Source: Kiloniellaceae bacterium (lineage in GTDB: Bacteria > Pseudomonadota > Alphaproteobacteria > Kiloniellales > J153). From it: 38,960 bases of DNA. Below the pieces are notes generated by a model. That model was given only the letters and a program-made list of their open reading frames with translations, made no database searches and was not told where the DNA came from. The stretch covers positions 1 to 38,960 of the forward strand of contig JAJFGP010000045.1 of assembly GCA_021776055.1 (NCBI GenBank), given 5' to 3'. Each line of letters begins with the position of its first letter. Position 1 is the stretch's first letter. The translations under genes and the position numbers were made by a program. This document shows, in pieces, positions 1-10,793 of the stretch.

Positions 1-880
1 GCACGTTCGGGTTTACGTTGGCCCAGAATCCGTACTCGCTGGCCTGAATCTCCTCCCAGAACGTGCGCGGTCGCTGGTCGGTGAACTCGAAGGTCACGAT
101 ACTTTTCACCGACTTGAAACCGTATTTCCACGGCACCGCCAGGCGCAAGGGTGCGCCATTTTGCTTCGGCACGGGCTTGCCATAGAGGCCAGTGGCGATA
201 AAGGCCAGCTCGTTGGTGGCCTCGGCCAGGGTCAGCCCCTCCACATACGGCCAGGGATACCAGGAGGCTTTCTGCCCGCCCGCCACGTCCGCATTCTGGA
301 AGGTGACCATCTTCAGATACTTCGCCGAACCCAACGGCCGCGCCAGTTCGACCAGGGCTTTCAGCGGAAAACCGCTCCACGGCACGGCCATCGACCAGGC
401 CTCGACGCATCTGTGCCGATATAGCCGCTCTTCCAACGGCATCTTCGCCAATAAGTCGTCGATCTCCAGCTCCATGGGTTTTTCGACCATGCCGCTAATC
501 GCCACGCGCCAGGGACGAAGCGGCAGATTCTGCGCCTTCTTCCAAACATTCTTGGACGAACCGAATTCGTAGAAGTTGTTGTATGTGGTGGCCAGTTCCT
601 CGGGCGTAATATCGCGGTCCAGAACAAAGCGCGGATTACGCTCCACAGGATAGAGCGAGGCGGACGGGTCCGCCTCGCCGGCGGCATCGCTGGTCCCAAC
701 GGCCGCCGTCTGCGCGCTTGGGCTCGGCGCCTCGTCGCAGCCGGCCAAAAGTGCGGGCGCCGCCAGCAGGATAGGACCGGCAGCGGCCGCCTTGAGCAGG
801 CGCCGGCGGTTGTGGAAGACATCTTCCGGCGTTGCCGTGGAGTCAGGCAACTCCCAGCCCCGTTTGACCTTGATCAGCAT
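1..880 (-). CDS. msrP: Protein-methionine-sulfoxide reductase catalytic subunit MsrP (3' end cut by window)
   Basis: Translating the minus strand from the ATG at 880 gives an open frame of 293 codons running off the window. It is absent from the ORF track because no stop is reached. The product is the YedY/MsrP molybdoenzyme, which repairs oxidised methionine in envelope proteins with electrons from the membrane haem protein MsrQ. The diagnostic motif RHRCVEAWSM holds the Mo-coordinating cysteine at about residue 158. A Tat-like signal lies near residues 24-48 (RRRLLKAAAA, then a hydrophobic core). Unusually the core ends in LLAGC, a lipobox-like sequence, so the protein could be a Tat-exported lipoprotein. 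The family is usually about 300-335 residues, so roughly 10-40 residues are missing. msrQ would be expected next, outside the window. Family assignment is firm; lipidation is inference. Confidence 0.95.
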   Translation of the reverse strand, partial: MLIKVKRGWELPDSTATPEDVFHNRRRLLKAAAAGPILLAAPALLAGCDEAPSPSAQTAAVGTSDAAGEADPSASLYPVERNPRFVLDRDITPEELATTYNNFYEFGSSKNVWKKAQNLPLRPWRVAISGMVEKPMELEIDDLLAKMPLEERLYRHRCVEAWSMAVPWSGFPLKALVELARPLGSAKYLKMVTFQNADVAGGQKASWYPWPYVEGLTLAEATNELAFIATGLYGKPVPKQNGAPLRLAVPWKYGFKSVKSIVTFEFTDQRPRTFWEEIQASEYGFWANVNPNV

Positions 881-996
881 GACGGCTCTCCCATAGGTAG
901 CGGACTATAATCTCCGGTCCCAGTTAAGGAGTCGCAACGTCCCTGGCAAATCAACGAAACGCGAGCACCGGCCGGATAGCCCCGAATCCCGCCGAA

Positions 997-1290
997 TCAG
1001 TCCCCGTGGCCGACGATTTCGCCATCCCGATAGAGGAAATCATCGACCTGCTCGGCGAAATCCTCGTTATTCCGCCGCATCCATTCGAGGACCATGCAGG
1101 CGTGCTCCATCTCCTCGCGCATGTTGTGCAGCAGGATTTCGCGCAAGCTCGGGTCCTCGCAATCGTCCGCCCGCTGGCGGTACCAATCCACCGCCTCCAT
1201 CTCCTCGATCAACGAGGTGATGGCTTGGTGCAAGGTTAGGGTTTCCTCGCTCAACCGCTCCCGCGGCGCGTGCAGAGACTCGCTCGACAT
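997..1290 (-). CDS. Encapsulated-ferritin-like (EncFtn family) protein without a visible cargo peptide
   Basis: This 97-residue protein matches the Rhodospirillum EncFtn pattern: a first helix with EEMEAVDWYRQR and a second with HNMREEMEHACMVLEWMRR. These supply the Glu, Trp/Tyr, Glu and His residues that form the ferroxidase site at the subunit interface in that family. EncFtn proteins oxidise Fe(II) inside encapsulin shells and are addressed there by a C-terminal peptide of the LGIGSLKGR type. Here the protein stops at GEIVGHGD soon after the second helix, with no such peptide. No encapsulin gene is in the window; the next gene downstream is msrP. The ATG at 1290 has a strong AAGGGGGG ribosome site and lies 31 nt after the EF-G-like stop, suggesting co-transcription. 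Fold assignment is likely; a free-standing iron or oxidative-stress role is inference. Confidence 0.82.
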   Translation of the reverse strand: MSSESLHAPRERLSEETLTLHQAITSLIEEMEAVDWYRQRADDCEDPSLREILLHNMREEMEHACMVLEWMRRNNEDFAEQVDDFLYRDGEIVGHGD

Positions 1291-1321
1291 ACATTACCCC
1301 CCTTCGCCGCCGGTCCGCCGG

Positions 1322-3358
1322 CTAATGTTCCGCTGCTTCCTGCCGCGACTGAATCACCTGTTCCGCGAGCCTGCCGGTAAGTTCCTGCAGGTGGTCGAAG
1401 CGCCATTCGAAGCTACCGACGCCGAACGTCAACGACCGCAACTCGATGATCAAATCCGCAAGTTCCGCCTGTGGCATGTTGCAACTGACCTCGTCCCAAC
1501 CCTCCCAGCCTAACTTGGGTGTCATGCCCAATATCTGCCCCCGCCGGCCGCTGATCAGACCGTGGGTCTTGGCGGTGAAATCGGACGGGACGGAGATGGT
1601 CACGCCGTAAACCGGCTCCAGCAAAACCGGGGCGCAATTCGGCATGCCCTCGGACATGGCCAGACGGCCGGCGGTCTTGAACGCCTGATCCGAGCTATCC
1701 ACCGAGTGGTATTGACCGTCGTACAGGGTCACCTCCACGTCGACCACGGGAAAGCCCAACGGCCCGCGCTGCAGGTATTCCTTGGCACCGTGTTCCACCG
1801 CCGGAATGTATTGCTTCGGAACGGAGCCGCCGACGATCTTGTCGTTGAAGCGGAAACCTTCACCGCGCGGCAACGGCTGAATCTCCACGTGTACGTCGCC
1901 AAACTGCCCATGCCCGCCGCTTTGCCGTTTGAAGCGGGAATGCTGGCGAACGCCTTTGCGGATGGTCTCCTTGTACGCAGTTTGCGGCCGCTCGACCTCG
2001 ACTTCGACGTTATATCGGCTCTTCAACCGTTCGAGGGCGATCTGCAGGTGAATCTCTCCCTGCCCCCACAGCAACATCTGTCTGGTATCGGCGTTGTGTT
2101 CGAGAACGAACGAGCCGTCTTCCTCGATCAACTTGGCAATGCTGCCGGTCAGCTTGACTTCGTCCTGCCGGTTCTTTGGCACAATGGCCTGAGCGAATAC
2201 CGGCTTCGGTGTCTTCGGCCAGAGCATACCCGAATCCCGGTTGGGGCCCGCAGCCGTCAGCAAATCGCCGGTCTGTGGTGATTCCATGCGGCCAAGGGCG
2301 ACCAAATCGCCAACACCCGCCTCCGCGACCTTCTGGTGCTCAGTCCCCATCATCCGATACAGCCCGGAGATGCGCTCGTCGCCGATGTTCATGCCGTCGC
2401 TGACGCTGCCGTGCCAGATACGCGCAACACCGACCTTGCCGGTATGCGATTGATGCAGCACCCGAACAACCGACGCGGCCAGTTCGCCGTCCAAAGCCAC
2501 GCCCAGGCGCTCCGCGGTCTCCGCCGGTGTCGGCGCTTCGTGGCGCAGTGCTTTCCACAGGCGGGTGATGCCATGGCTCGACTCCGCCGAGCCAAAGAGC
2601 ACCGGAACGATGAGATCCTGTTGCAGATCCTTGGTCAGCTGCTCATAGATGTCGCCCGTCGCCGGGACCTTGTCCTCGATAAGCTGTTCGAGCAGCGTAT
2701 CGTCGAAGTCGGCCAGGGATTCGAGCATCTCCTGCCGTGCCTCACCTTCGCGCGCCTTGATTCCCTCCGGCAACTCGATCAGTTCGGACGGCGATTCGCT
2801 GCCATATTTGTAGGCACGCTCGCTCGCCAGATCGACAAAGCCGGTTACCTGTTCGCCATCGCGAATCGGCACCTGCCGAAGCACCAGCGGCCGCGACGAG
2901 ACGGACTGCAAGGCCTCGAGTAACTCGCGCACCCGCGTGGTCGCCTTGTCCATCTTATTGACGAATAGAATGTGCGGAATCTTGAAATCGTCGAGCATCT
3001 TGAACAGCGGCGCCAAGGTCAGGGCGCGGCCGACTTCGGGCTCGGCAACGATAACGGCCACATCCGCCGCCATCAGGGCGGTATTGCGGTCGTGCATCAA
3101 CTCGACCGAGCCAGGACAGTCGACCACCGACCAATGCTCGCCCAAATACTCACAATTAGCGAAGTTGGGCTCGGTGCTCATCTGCCGGTGCCGCGCCTCG
3201 GCCGAGGCGTCGCCAACCGTATTACCCTGGATAATCGATCCCTTGCGGTGAGTCGCCCCGGCTACGTGTAACATAGCCTCCAGCAGCGTGGTCTTGCCAC
3301 TGGTATAGGGCCCAACGAGCACGGCGCAGCGCGCCGCAGGTACCTCCCTATCCGTCAT
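1322..3358 (-). CDS. EF-G-like translational GTPase (divergent paralogue)
   Basis: The protein is about 678 residues with EF-G domain order: a GTPase domain, domain II, then domains III to V. Domain IV shows SGGHGQFGDVHVEI and YHSVDSSDQAFKTAG, and domain V shows ISGRRGQILGM. The GTPase motifs are atypical. G1 is GPYTSGKTT rather than AHIDAGKTT, G3 is DCPGS where canonical EF-G has DTPGH (so the catalytic His is replaced by Ser), and the RGITI effector motif is missing; NKMDKA (G4) is retained. The start was moved from the track's 3529 to the ATG at 3358 because GGGAGGGA lies just upstream and the extra 57 residues look non-coding. The canonical fusA should lie elsewhere in the str operon. The gene is probably co-transcribed with the downstream EncFtn gene. 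Its role is unknown: a ribosome-associated or specialised GTPase is plausible. Confidence 0.88.
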   Translation of the reverse strand: MTDREVPAARCAVLVGPYTSGKTTLLEAMLHVAGATHRKGSIIQGNTVGDASAEARHRQMSTEPNFANCEYLGEHWSVVDCPGSVELMHDRNTALMAADVAVIVAEPEVGRALTLAPLFKMLDDFKIPHILFVNKMDKATTRVRELLEALQSVSSRPLVLRQVPIRDGEQVTGFVDLASERAYKYGSESPSELIELPEGIKAREGEARQEMLESLADFDDTLLEQLIEDKVPATGDIYEQLTKDLQQDLIVPVLFGSAESSHGITRLWKALRHEAPTPAETAERLGVALDGELAASVVRVLHQSHTGKVGVARIWHGSVSDGMNIGDERISGLYRMMGTEHQKVAEAGVGDLVALGRMESPQTGDLLTAAGPNRDSGMLWPKTPKPVFAQAIVPKNRQDEVKLTGSIAKLIEEDGSFVLEHNADTRQMLLWGQGEIHLQIALERLKSRYNVEVEVERPQTAYKETIRKGVRQHSRFKRQSGGHGQFGDVHVEIQPLPRGEGFRFNDKIVGGSVPKQYIPAVEHGAKEYLQRGPLGFPVVDVEVTLYDGQYHSVDSSDQAFKTAGRLAMSEGMPNCAPVLLEPVYGVTISVPSDFTAKTHGLISGRRGQILGMTPKLGWEGWDEVSCNMPQAELADLIIELRSLTFGVGSFEWRFDHLQELTGRLAEQVIQSRQEAAEH

Positions 3359-3551
3359 TCGTCCCTCCCGTCTATCCGCCGATTGACGATGCAAGGGCCG
3401 GCCCGTCGAGGGCTCTGACGCCCCGCCTGGAACCATGTTTTCAAACTCCCGCCGATGCGGCAACAGAAAACGCCCCTGGATGGACGGGTCGGCGGGATTC
3501 CGGGGACGCGATGGTAAACGCCGGGGCATCCAGGCTGGAACGAATAAGGAA

Positions 3552-3571
3552 CCGGACTAGGTCTGGTCCGG
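3552..3571 (-). terminator. Candidate rho-independent terminator after the aminotransferase gene
   Basis: Five bases past the aminotransferase stop, the minus strand reads CCGGAC, an 8-base loop, then GTCCGG, followed by TTCCTTATT. A 6-bp GC-rich stem with a moderately T-rich tail fits an intrinsic terminator of the ggt-like to aspartate aminotransferase transcript. The tail is not a pure T-run, so the call is moderate. Confidence 0.5.
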
Positions 3572-3576
3572 CAACT

Positions 3577-5921
<2,345 letters not shown>

Positions 5922-5928
5922 GGCAGCC

Positions 5929-7521
5929 CTAGTAACCCAGGGCGCAGCCATCCTTGCGCGGGTCGGAGGCGCCAGTCAGCGTTCCGGTCTGCCGATCGAT
6001 GGCAATCGCCTGGGCACCGCCGATCGGCTTTTCGGAGCGCGCTATCGTATGACCGCGCGTCTTGAGGCCATCGAGACTCTCGGCCGGCACACCGCTTTCC
6101 ACCTCCACGGGGCCCATGGGCGGCGCATAGACACGCGGTAAATCGATGGCCTCCTGCAGGTCGAGGCCGAAGTCGAAATGATTGCTCAGGAAATGTGCGT
6201 GACCCATGGCCTGGTATTGACCGCCCATGACGCCGAACGGCATGACCGCGTGGCTGTCCTTGACCACCATGCCGGGGATGATCGTATGCATGGGCCGCTT
6301 GCCCGGTGCGATACAATTCGGATGCGCCGGATCGGTGTTGAAGCTATGCCCACGGCTTTGCAAGACCACGCCGGTCTTCGGACTAACCAAGCCACTGCCG
6401 AAGGAATGGAAAATGGAGTTGATAAAGCTAACCGCGTTGCGGTCGCGGTCGACGACACACAGATAGACCGTATCCGCATGCACCGGGAATAGGCTTGGCG
6501 GCAGATCGGCCATGGCCTTGTCGGGCCGGATACACTCCCGCAGGCGCGCCGCATGATCCGCCGAGAGCAGCACATCGACCGGCACATCGACTTGCGCCGG
6601 ATCGGCGATCAGATCATCGCGGTCGCGGTAGGCCAGGCGCGCCGCCTCTATCTCCAAATGCAGGCGCTCGGCGGAAAGCGGATCGTCCATGCCGGTGAAC
6701 GCGCCAGCGAGGATGTTCAATATCTCCAACGCCACCAACCCTTGTCCGTTCGGTGGGCATTCGTAGACATCGTGGCCGTGATACGCGGTCTTGATCGGCG
6801 TGACATACTCGCCGCGCGCTGCCGCGAAGTCGTCCGCGGTGTGCAACCCGCCCAGACCGCGCAGGTAAGCAACCATGTCATCGGCCACCGGCCCGCTATA
6901 GAACCCATCGCGGCCACGCACGGCGATGCGCTCCAGGGTCGCTGCCAGCGCCGGCTGTTTATGCACATCGCCCACGCGCGGCGGCGCCCCGCCGGGCAGA
7001 AATGTCCGTGCCGCCGTTACGTCACGGCGCAACAGATCGTGTGAGGCCGCCCAATCGGCGGCGACCCGGTCATGAACGGGATAGCCGTCGCGCGCATAGG
7101 ATATGGCCGGCTGCAGAAGCTCTCCCAACTCGCGGCTGCCATGATCGGCCAGCAACTGCGCCCAGGCATCGACAGCACCGGGGATGGTCACCGCGTGCGG
7201 CGATTGCTGCGCAATGGTCTCGATCCCACGCTCCCGGTACCAAGCGGCGTTCGCCGCCGCCGGCGCCCGGCCGGAGCCGTTGAAGGCGACAACCTCGGCG
7301 CCACCGCTCGGCGCATAGAGAACAAAGCAATCGCCGCCGATACCCGTCGACTGCGGCTCGACCACGCACTGCACGGCGCATGCGGCCACCGCCGCGTCCA
7401 TGGCATTGCCGCCATCGCGCAAAACCGCCAGCGCCGCTGCCGTGGCGAGGGGGTGCGAGGTCGCCGCCATGCCATTCAAGGCACGCACGGGCGAACGGCC
7501 GGGAAGTTCAAGATTGCGCAT
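5929..7521 (-). CDS. Gamma-glutamyltransferase-family Ntn-hydrolase, no signal peptide
   Basis: This 530-residue protein has the full GGT layout: NAMDAAVAA and GIGGDCFVLY near the N-terminus, PHAVTIPGAVDAW, then the self-cleavage point before Thr351 in HADTVYLCVVDRDRNAV, FGSGLVSPKTG, and the closing DPRKDGCALGY. GGTs cleave themselves at this threonine and transfer or hydrolyse gamma-glutamyl groups, as in glutathione breakdown. Most bacterial GGTs are periplasmic, but this one begins MRNLELPGRS with no export signal, so it is probably cytoplasmic. It may belong to GGT-like amidohydrolases such as the oxamate hydrolase HpxW group or acylases. It heads an operon with the dehydrogenase and aspartate aminotransferase, which suggests organic-acid or amino-acid catabolism. 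Family certain, substrate open. Confidence 0.9.
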   Translation of the reverse strand: MRNLELPGRSPVRALNGMAATSHPLATAAALAVLRDGGNAMDAAVAACAVQCVVEPQSTGIGGDCFVLYAPSGGAEVVAFNGSGRAPAAANAAWYRERGIETIAQQSPHAVTIPGAVDAWAQLLADHGSRELGELLQPAISYARDGYPVHDRVAADWAASHDLLRRDVTAARTFLPGGAPPRVGDVHKQPALAATLERIAVRGRDGFYSGPVADDMVAYLRGLGGLHTADDFAAARGEYVTPIKTAYHGHDVYECPPNGQGLVALEILNILAGAFTGMDDPLSAERLHLEIEAARLAYRDRDDLIADPAQVDVPVDVLLSADHAARLRECIRPDKAMADLPPSLFPVHADTVYLCVVDRDRNAVSFINSIFHSFGSGLVSPKTGVVLQSRGHSFNTDPAHPNCIAPGKRPMHTIIPGMVVKDSHAVMPFGVMGGQYQAMGHAHFLSNHFDFGLDLQEAIDLPRVYAPPMGPVEVESGVPAESLDGLKTRGHTIARSEKPIGGAQAIAIDRQTGTLTGASDPRKDGCALGY

Positions 7522-7577
7522 GGGTATGACCTATCAGGTCGCTGCCTTCAGGCCAAGAGAACCGATGATGTACCGCT

Positions 7578-8207
7578 TTATTTTAGCCGCAGGTTCGCCA
7601 GGAAGATGGCGACGGCGCTATCCACGGCACGGTCGACCTCGGATTGCGTTGGCGCGTCGCGCACCCCCAGGAGCAACGGCAGCAAGAAGGGACCGCTGAT
7701 AAGTCCAATGAACTGCATGGCCGCCAAATGCGGATCGGGCATGGCCAACTCTTCCTGTTGGGCCAAGTCGGTCAAATAAGTTGCCAGCAGTTCCCGGGCG
7801 CGCCCCGGTCCTTCCTGCCAGTAGGTCCGGCCCAACTCCGGGAATTGGGTCACACCGGCGATCACCGTGCGGAAAAGCGAGATGATCTCCGGTTCCATCA
7901 GTTTGTGCGTAATTGCCAGGCCGATGGTCCGCAGAACCGCCTCCGGCGGGCCGGCCAGATCGTCGCTTACTTGCGGCCCACTCGATTCCTCGCACATTTT
8001 GTGCATAACGCCGGCGAAGAGGGCTTCCTTGTTTTGGAAATGGCTATAGACGGTGGCCTTGGAGACGCCTGCCTCTGCCGCGATCGCGTCCATGCTGATC
8101 ACGTCATAGCTGGCCGTCAGGAACAGCTTACAGGCCGCGCTGACGATCAGCTCCTGCTTCGACGGCGATGCCGCGGCGATCTCGGTCTGCGCATTCTGTG
8201 CCGTCAT
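7578..8207 (-). CDS. TetR-family repressor, probable regulator of the divergent RND operon
   Basis: The protein has 209 residues. The N-terminal helix-turn-helix spans about residues 19-65 (ISMDAIAAEAGVSKATVYSHFQNKEALF), followed by an all-helical ligand domain of the AefR-like C-terminal type (GRTYWQEGPGRARELLATYL). Of two possible starts, the ATG at 8207 is preferred over the one at 8225 because GAGGTG sits 6 nt before it. The gene points away from an RND exporter operon, the usual arrangement for a local repressor that is released when a toxic or lipophilic ligand binds. Two near-palindromic repeats in the shared intergenic region are candidate operators and may also give autoregulation. 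The inducer is unknown. Confidence 0.93.
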   Translation of the reverse strand: MTAQNAQTEIAAASPSKQELIVSAACKLFLTASYDVISMDAIAAEAGVSKATVYSHFQNKEALFAGVMHKMCEESSGPQVSDDLAGPPEAVLRTIGLAITHKLMEPEIISLFRTVIAGVTQFPELGRTYWQEGPGRARELLATYLTDLAQQEELAMPDPHLAAMQFIGLISGPFLLPLLLGVRDAPTQSEVDRAVDSAVAIFLANLRLK

Positions 8208-8233
8208 ACTGTCCACCTCGCGCATTTCGGGTC

Positions 8234-8262
8234 TGGACTAGACCGTACAGTCCAACTATACT
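8234..8262 (+). promoter_or_regulatory. Candidate sigma-70 promoter of the RND operon
   Basis: TGGACT (8234-8239) and TATACT (8257-8262) are separated by exactly 17 bases and point to the RND gene about 105 bp downstream. The -10 box is close to consensus and the -35 is partial. The promoter lies between and under the two operator-like repeats. Confidence 0.55.
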
Positions 8263-8275
8263 AAACCGTACAGTC
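8241..8275. promoter_or_regulatory. Two TetR operator-like repeats
   Basis: The sequences GACCGTACAGTC (8241-8252) and AACCGTACAGTC (8264-8275) share ACCGTACAGTC with a 23-bp period. Each is a near-palindrome centred on GTAC, as expected of a dimeric TetR site. One occupies the promoter spacer and the other lies just after the -10 box at the presumed transcription start, an arrangement that would block RNA polymerase. No other pair like this was seen nearby. Confidence 0.65.
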
Positions 8276-8366
8276 TGGTAGAATGACTGTTTCCGGCGCG
8301 AAAAGCAAGCCTTGAGCGTTCATTAAACCGCCATAAAAACGAACGGGCACAGAGGGGATCTCGACC

Positions 8367-10793
8367 ATGACGTCTGGTACCAGCAATTCGGCCTCCGGCA
8401 ACCGGTCCGGTGGGCCCACCCCAACACCCCCCCGCCAGGGCCTGTTCTCCGACGCCTTTGCGGTGGCCTTTACCCAATGGGTCATCCGCTGGCGCTGGGC
8501 CGTGATTCTTCTGTGCCTCGTTGCCGCCTTCGCCGCCGCCTCCGGTGGCCGCTTTCTCGGCTTTGCCTCGGATTACCGGATATTTTTTAGCAGCGGTAAC
8601 CCGCAGCTGGAAGCTTTCGAGACCATGCAGCGGGTCTATTCCAAGGACGACAATATCAGCTTTGTCATCAAGCCGGCCGAAGGCGAGATTTTCACGCCGG
8701 AGCTGCTGGCCTCCATCCGCGATTTGACGGAAGCCGCGTGGAAGATTCCCTTCTCCACCCGCGTGGATAGCCTGACCAACTTCCAGCACAGCTATGCCGA
8801 TGGCGACGATCTGACCGTACGCGACTTGGTGCCGGCGTCGGCGACACTGGATGCGGCGACCATTGCCGAGGTCCGTGCGGTCGCCATGAGCGAGCCGCTG
8901 CTTATCGACCGCACGATTTCGCCCGATGGCACTACCACCAACGTCAATGTGACCGTCACCCTGCCGCAGAAGAATGTGGAAGAGATTCCCGCCGTCATGG
9001 TCTATGCGCGGGATCTGGCCGCCAAGTTCCAAGCCGAACACCCCGGTGCACGGGTGGCATTGACCGGCTTGGTGGCCCTGAACTCGGCCTTCTTCGAGGC
9101 CAGCATCAAGGACATGGGCACGTTGGTGCCGATGATGTACGGCGTCTTGCTCCTGATGATGGTGCTGTTCCTGCGCTCGGTCTCGGGCACCTTCGCCACA
9201 CTTCTGGTTATCGGCCTATCCGCCGCTACGGCGATGGGCCTGGCCGGCTGGTTCGGTATCCGCTTAACGCCGCCGTCCTCCGTGGCCCCAACGGTCATCC
9301 TGACCATCGCCATCGCCGATTCGATCCACATTCTGGTCTCCATGTTCAAGGCCATGCGCCACGGCATGGAAAAGCGCGCGGCGATCGTCGAGGCCATGCG
9401 CATCAACTTCGGTCCGGTGTTCCTGACCAGCCTGACCACGATCATCGGCTTCTCGAGCCTGAATTTCAGTGATGCTCCCCCGTTCGCCCATCTGGGCAAC
9501 ATCACCTCGATGGGGGTCGCCGCCGCCTGGGCCTATTCGATCCTATTCCTGCCGGCCCTGATGGCCGTCTTGCCGCTGCGAACGAAGGCGCAATCGGACG
9601 GCAAGATCACCGGCATGGAGCATTTTGCCGAGTTTGTAATCCGCAACCGGCGGCCGGTGCTCTTCTCGACTATCGCCCTGGCAGTTGGCCTTGGCGCCAT
9701 GGTGCCGCGGACGGCCGTGAACGACGATTTCGTCGGATATTTTGACGAATCCATCCAGTTCCGCACCGATACGGACTTCGCGATGGAAAACTTGTCCGGG
9801 ATTTACCAGTTGCAATGGTCGCTCCCGGCGACGGGTCCTGGCGGTATCAGTGAGCCGGAATATCTGCAGCGGATCGATGCCTTCGACAATTGGCTACGCG
9901 AGCAGCCTGGCGTCGTGCACGTTCAGACATTGACGGACATCTTCCGCCGCCTGAACAAGAACATGCACGCCGACGATTCGGCTTGGTACAAGTTGCCCGA
10001 GGAACGGGATCTCGCGGCTCAATACCTGCTGCTCTTCGAGATGTCCCTGCCCTATGGCCTGGATCTGAACAACCAGATCAATGTCGATAAATCGGCCATG
10101 CGGGTAATTGCGACAGCCGACAACATTTCGACCAACGAGTTGCGGGCCATCGATGCCCGCGCCGCCGATTGGTTGCAGGCCAACGTGACGTCGGAACGGA
10201 TCGATGCCTCCGGGCCGGTCATGATGTTCGCCTATATTACCCAACGGAACATGATCGGCATGCTCACCGGCACCGCCATGGCCCTTGTGCTTATCTCGTT
10301 CTCGTTGACCATTGCCCTGCGCGATATCCGGCTCGGCCTGATCAGCCTGGTCCCCAACCTGTTGCCGGCGATCATGGCCTTTGGCATCTGGGCGATCGTT
10401 GTCGGCCAGGTCGATGTGGCCTCGTCCATCGTTACCGCAACGAGTCTGGGCATTATCGTCGATGCGACCGTGCATTTCCTGAGCAAGTACCAGCGCGCCC
10501 GGCGAGAAAAGAATTTGGATGCCGAGGGCGCGGTGCGCTATGCCTTCTCGACCGTGGGGGTCGCCCTTTTGGTCACCGCGGTAATTCTCATCGGCGGGTT
10601 CGGCGTCCTGGCGTTTTCGACCTTCAAGCTGAACGAGAGCATGGGCATCCTAACGGCCATCACCATCGCCGTGGCCTTGATCGCCGATTTCCTGCTCTTG
10701 CCTGCCCTGTTGCTGACTATCGACCGGCGCCAATCATCTAAAAACCAGGAGGCTTCACATGCCGAACGCCCTGCACCACAAGCCGCGCAGTAG
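8367..10793 (+). CDS. RND-superfamily exporter (MMPL-type)
   Basis: This 808-residue inner-membrane protein has the two-fold RND layout: a first membrane helix around RWRWAVILLCLVAAFAAA, a periplasmic loop beginning FASDYRIFFSSGNPQL, a block of helices about residues 250-400, a second periplasmic loop, and a final helical block from about 620 to 785. The DYRxFFxxxNPQL start is typical of the single-component predicted exporters related to MMPL and hopanoid/sterol carriers rather than drug-type AcrB pumps, which are about 1,030 residues. GAGGGGAT precedes the ATG. The gene is followed by genes for a LolA-like periplasmic protein and an outer-membrane protein, and the whole set is divergent from a TetR gene. 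Proton-driven export of a lipid or hydrophobic compound is likely; the substrate is unknown. Confidence 0.92.
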   Translation: MTSGTSNSASGNRSGGPTPTPPRQGLFSDAFAVAFTQWVIRWRWAVILLCLVAAFAAASGGRFLGFASDYRIFFSSGNPQLEAFETMQRVYSKDDNISFVIKPAEGEIFTPELLASIRDLTEAAWKIPFSTRVDSLTNFQHSYADGDDLTVRDLVPASATLDAATIAEVRAVAMSEPLLIDRTISPDGTTTNVNVTVTLPQKNVEEIPAVMVYARDLAAKFQAEHPGARVALTGLVALNSAFFEASIKDMGTLVPMMYGVLLLMMVLFLRSVSGTFATLLVIGLSAATAMGLAGWFGIRLTPPSSVAPTVILTIAIADSIHILVSMFKAMRHGMEKRAAIVEAMRINFGPVFLTSLTTIIGFSSLNFSDAPPFAHLGNITSMGVAAAWAYSILFLPALMAVLPLRTKAQSDGKITGMEHFAEFVIRNRRPVLFSTIALAVGLGAMVPRTAVNDDFVGYFDESIQFRTDTDFAMENLSGIYQLQWSLPATGPGGISEPEYLQRIDAFDNWLREQPGVVHVQTLTDIFRRLNKNMHADDSAWYKLPEERDLAAQYLLLFEMSLPYGLDLNNQINVDKSAMRVIATADNISTNELRAIDARAADWLQANVTSERIDASGPVMMFAYITQRNMIGMLTGTAMALVLISFSLTIALRDIRLGLISLVPNLLPAIMAFGIWAIVVGQVDVASSIVTATSLGIIVDATVHFLSKYQRARREKNLDAEGAVRYAFSTVGVALLVTAVILIGGFGVLAFSTFKLNESMGILTAITIAVALIADFLLLPALLLTIDRRQSSKNQEASHAERPAPQAAQ

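Noticed and set aside
955-1000. A shifted frame just after the EncFtn stop contains RDSGLSGR, loosely like an encapsulation peptide
   Set aside because: It needs a frameshift with no slippery sequence, and the match to LGIGSLKGR is weak; treated as chance.
1562-2281. Long plus-strand ORFs such as this 239-residue one opposite the EF-G gene, and 4797-6065 opposite the dehydrogenase
   Set aside because: They are antisense shadows in GC-rich genes, with no family features; the minus-strand genes are clear.
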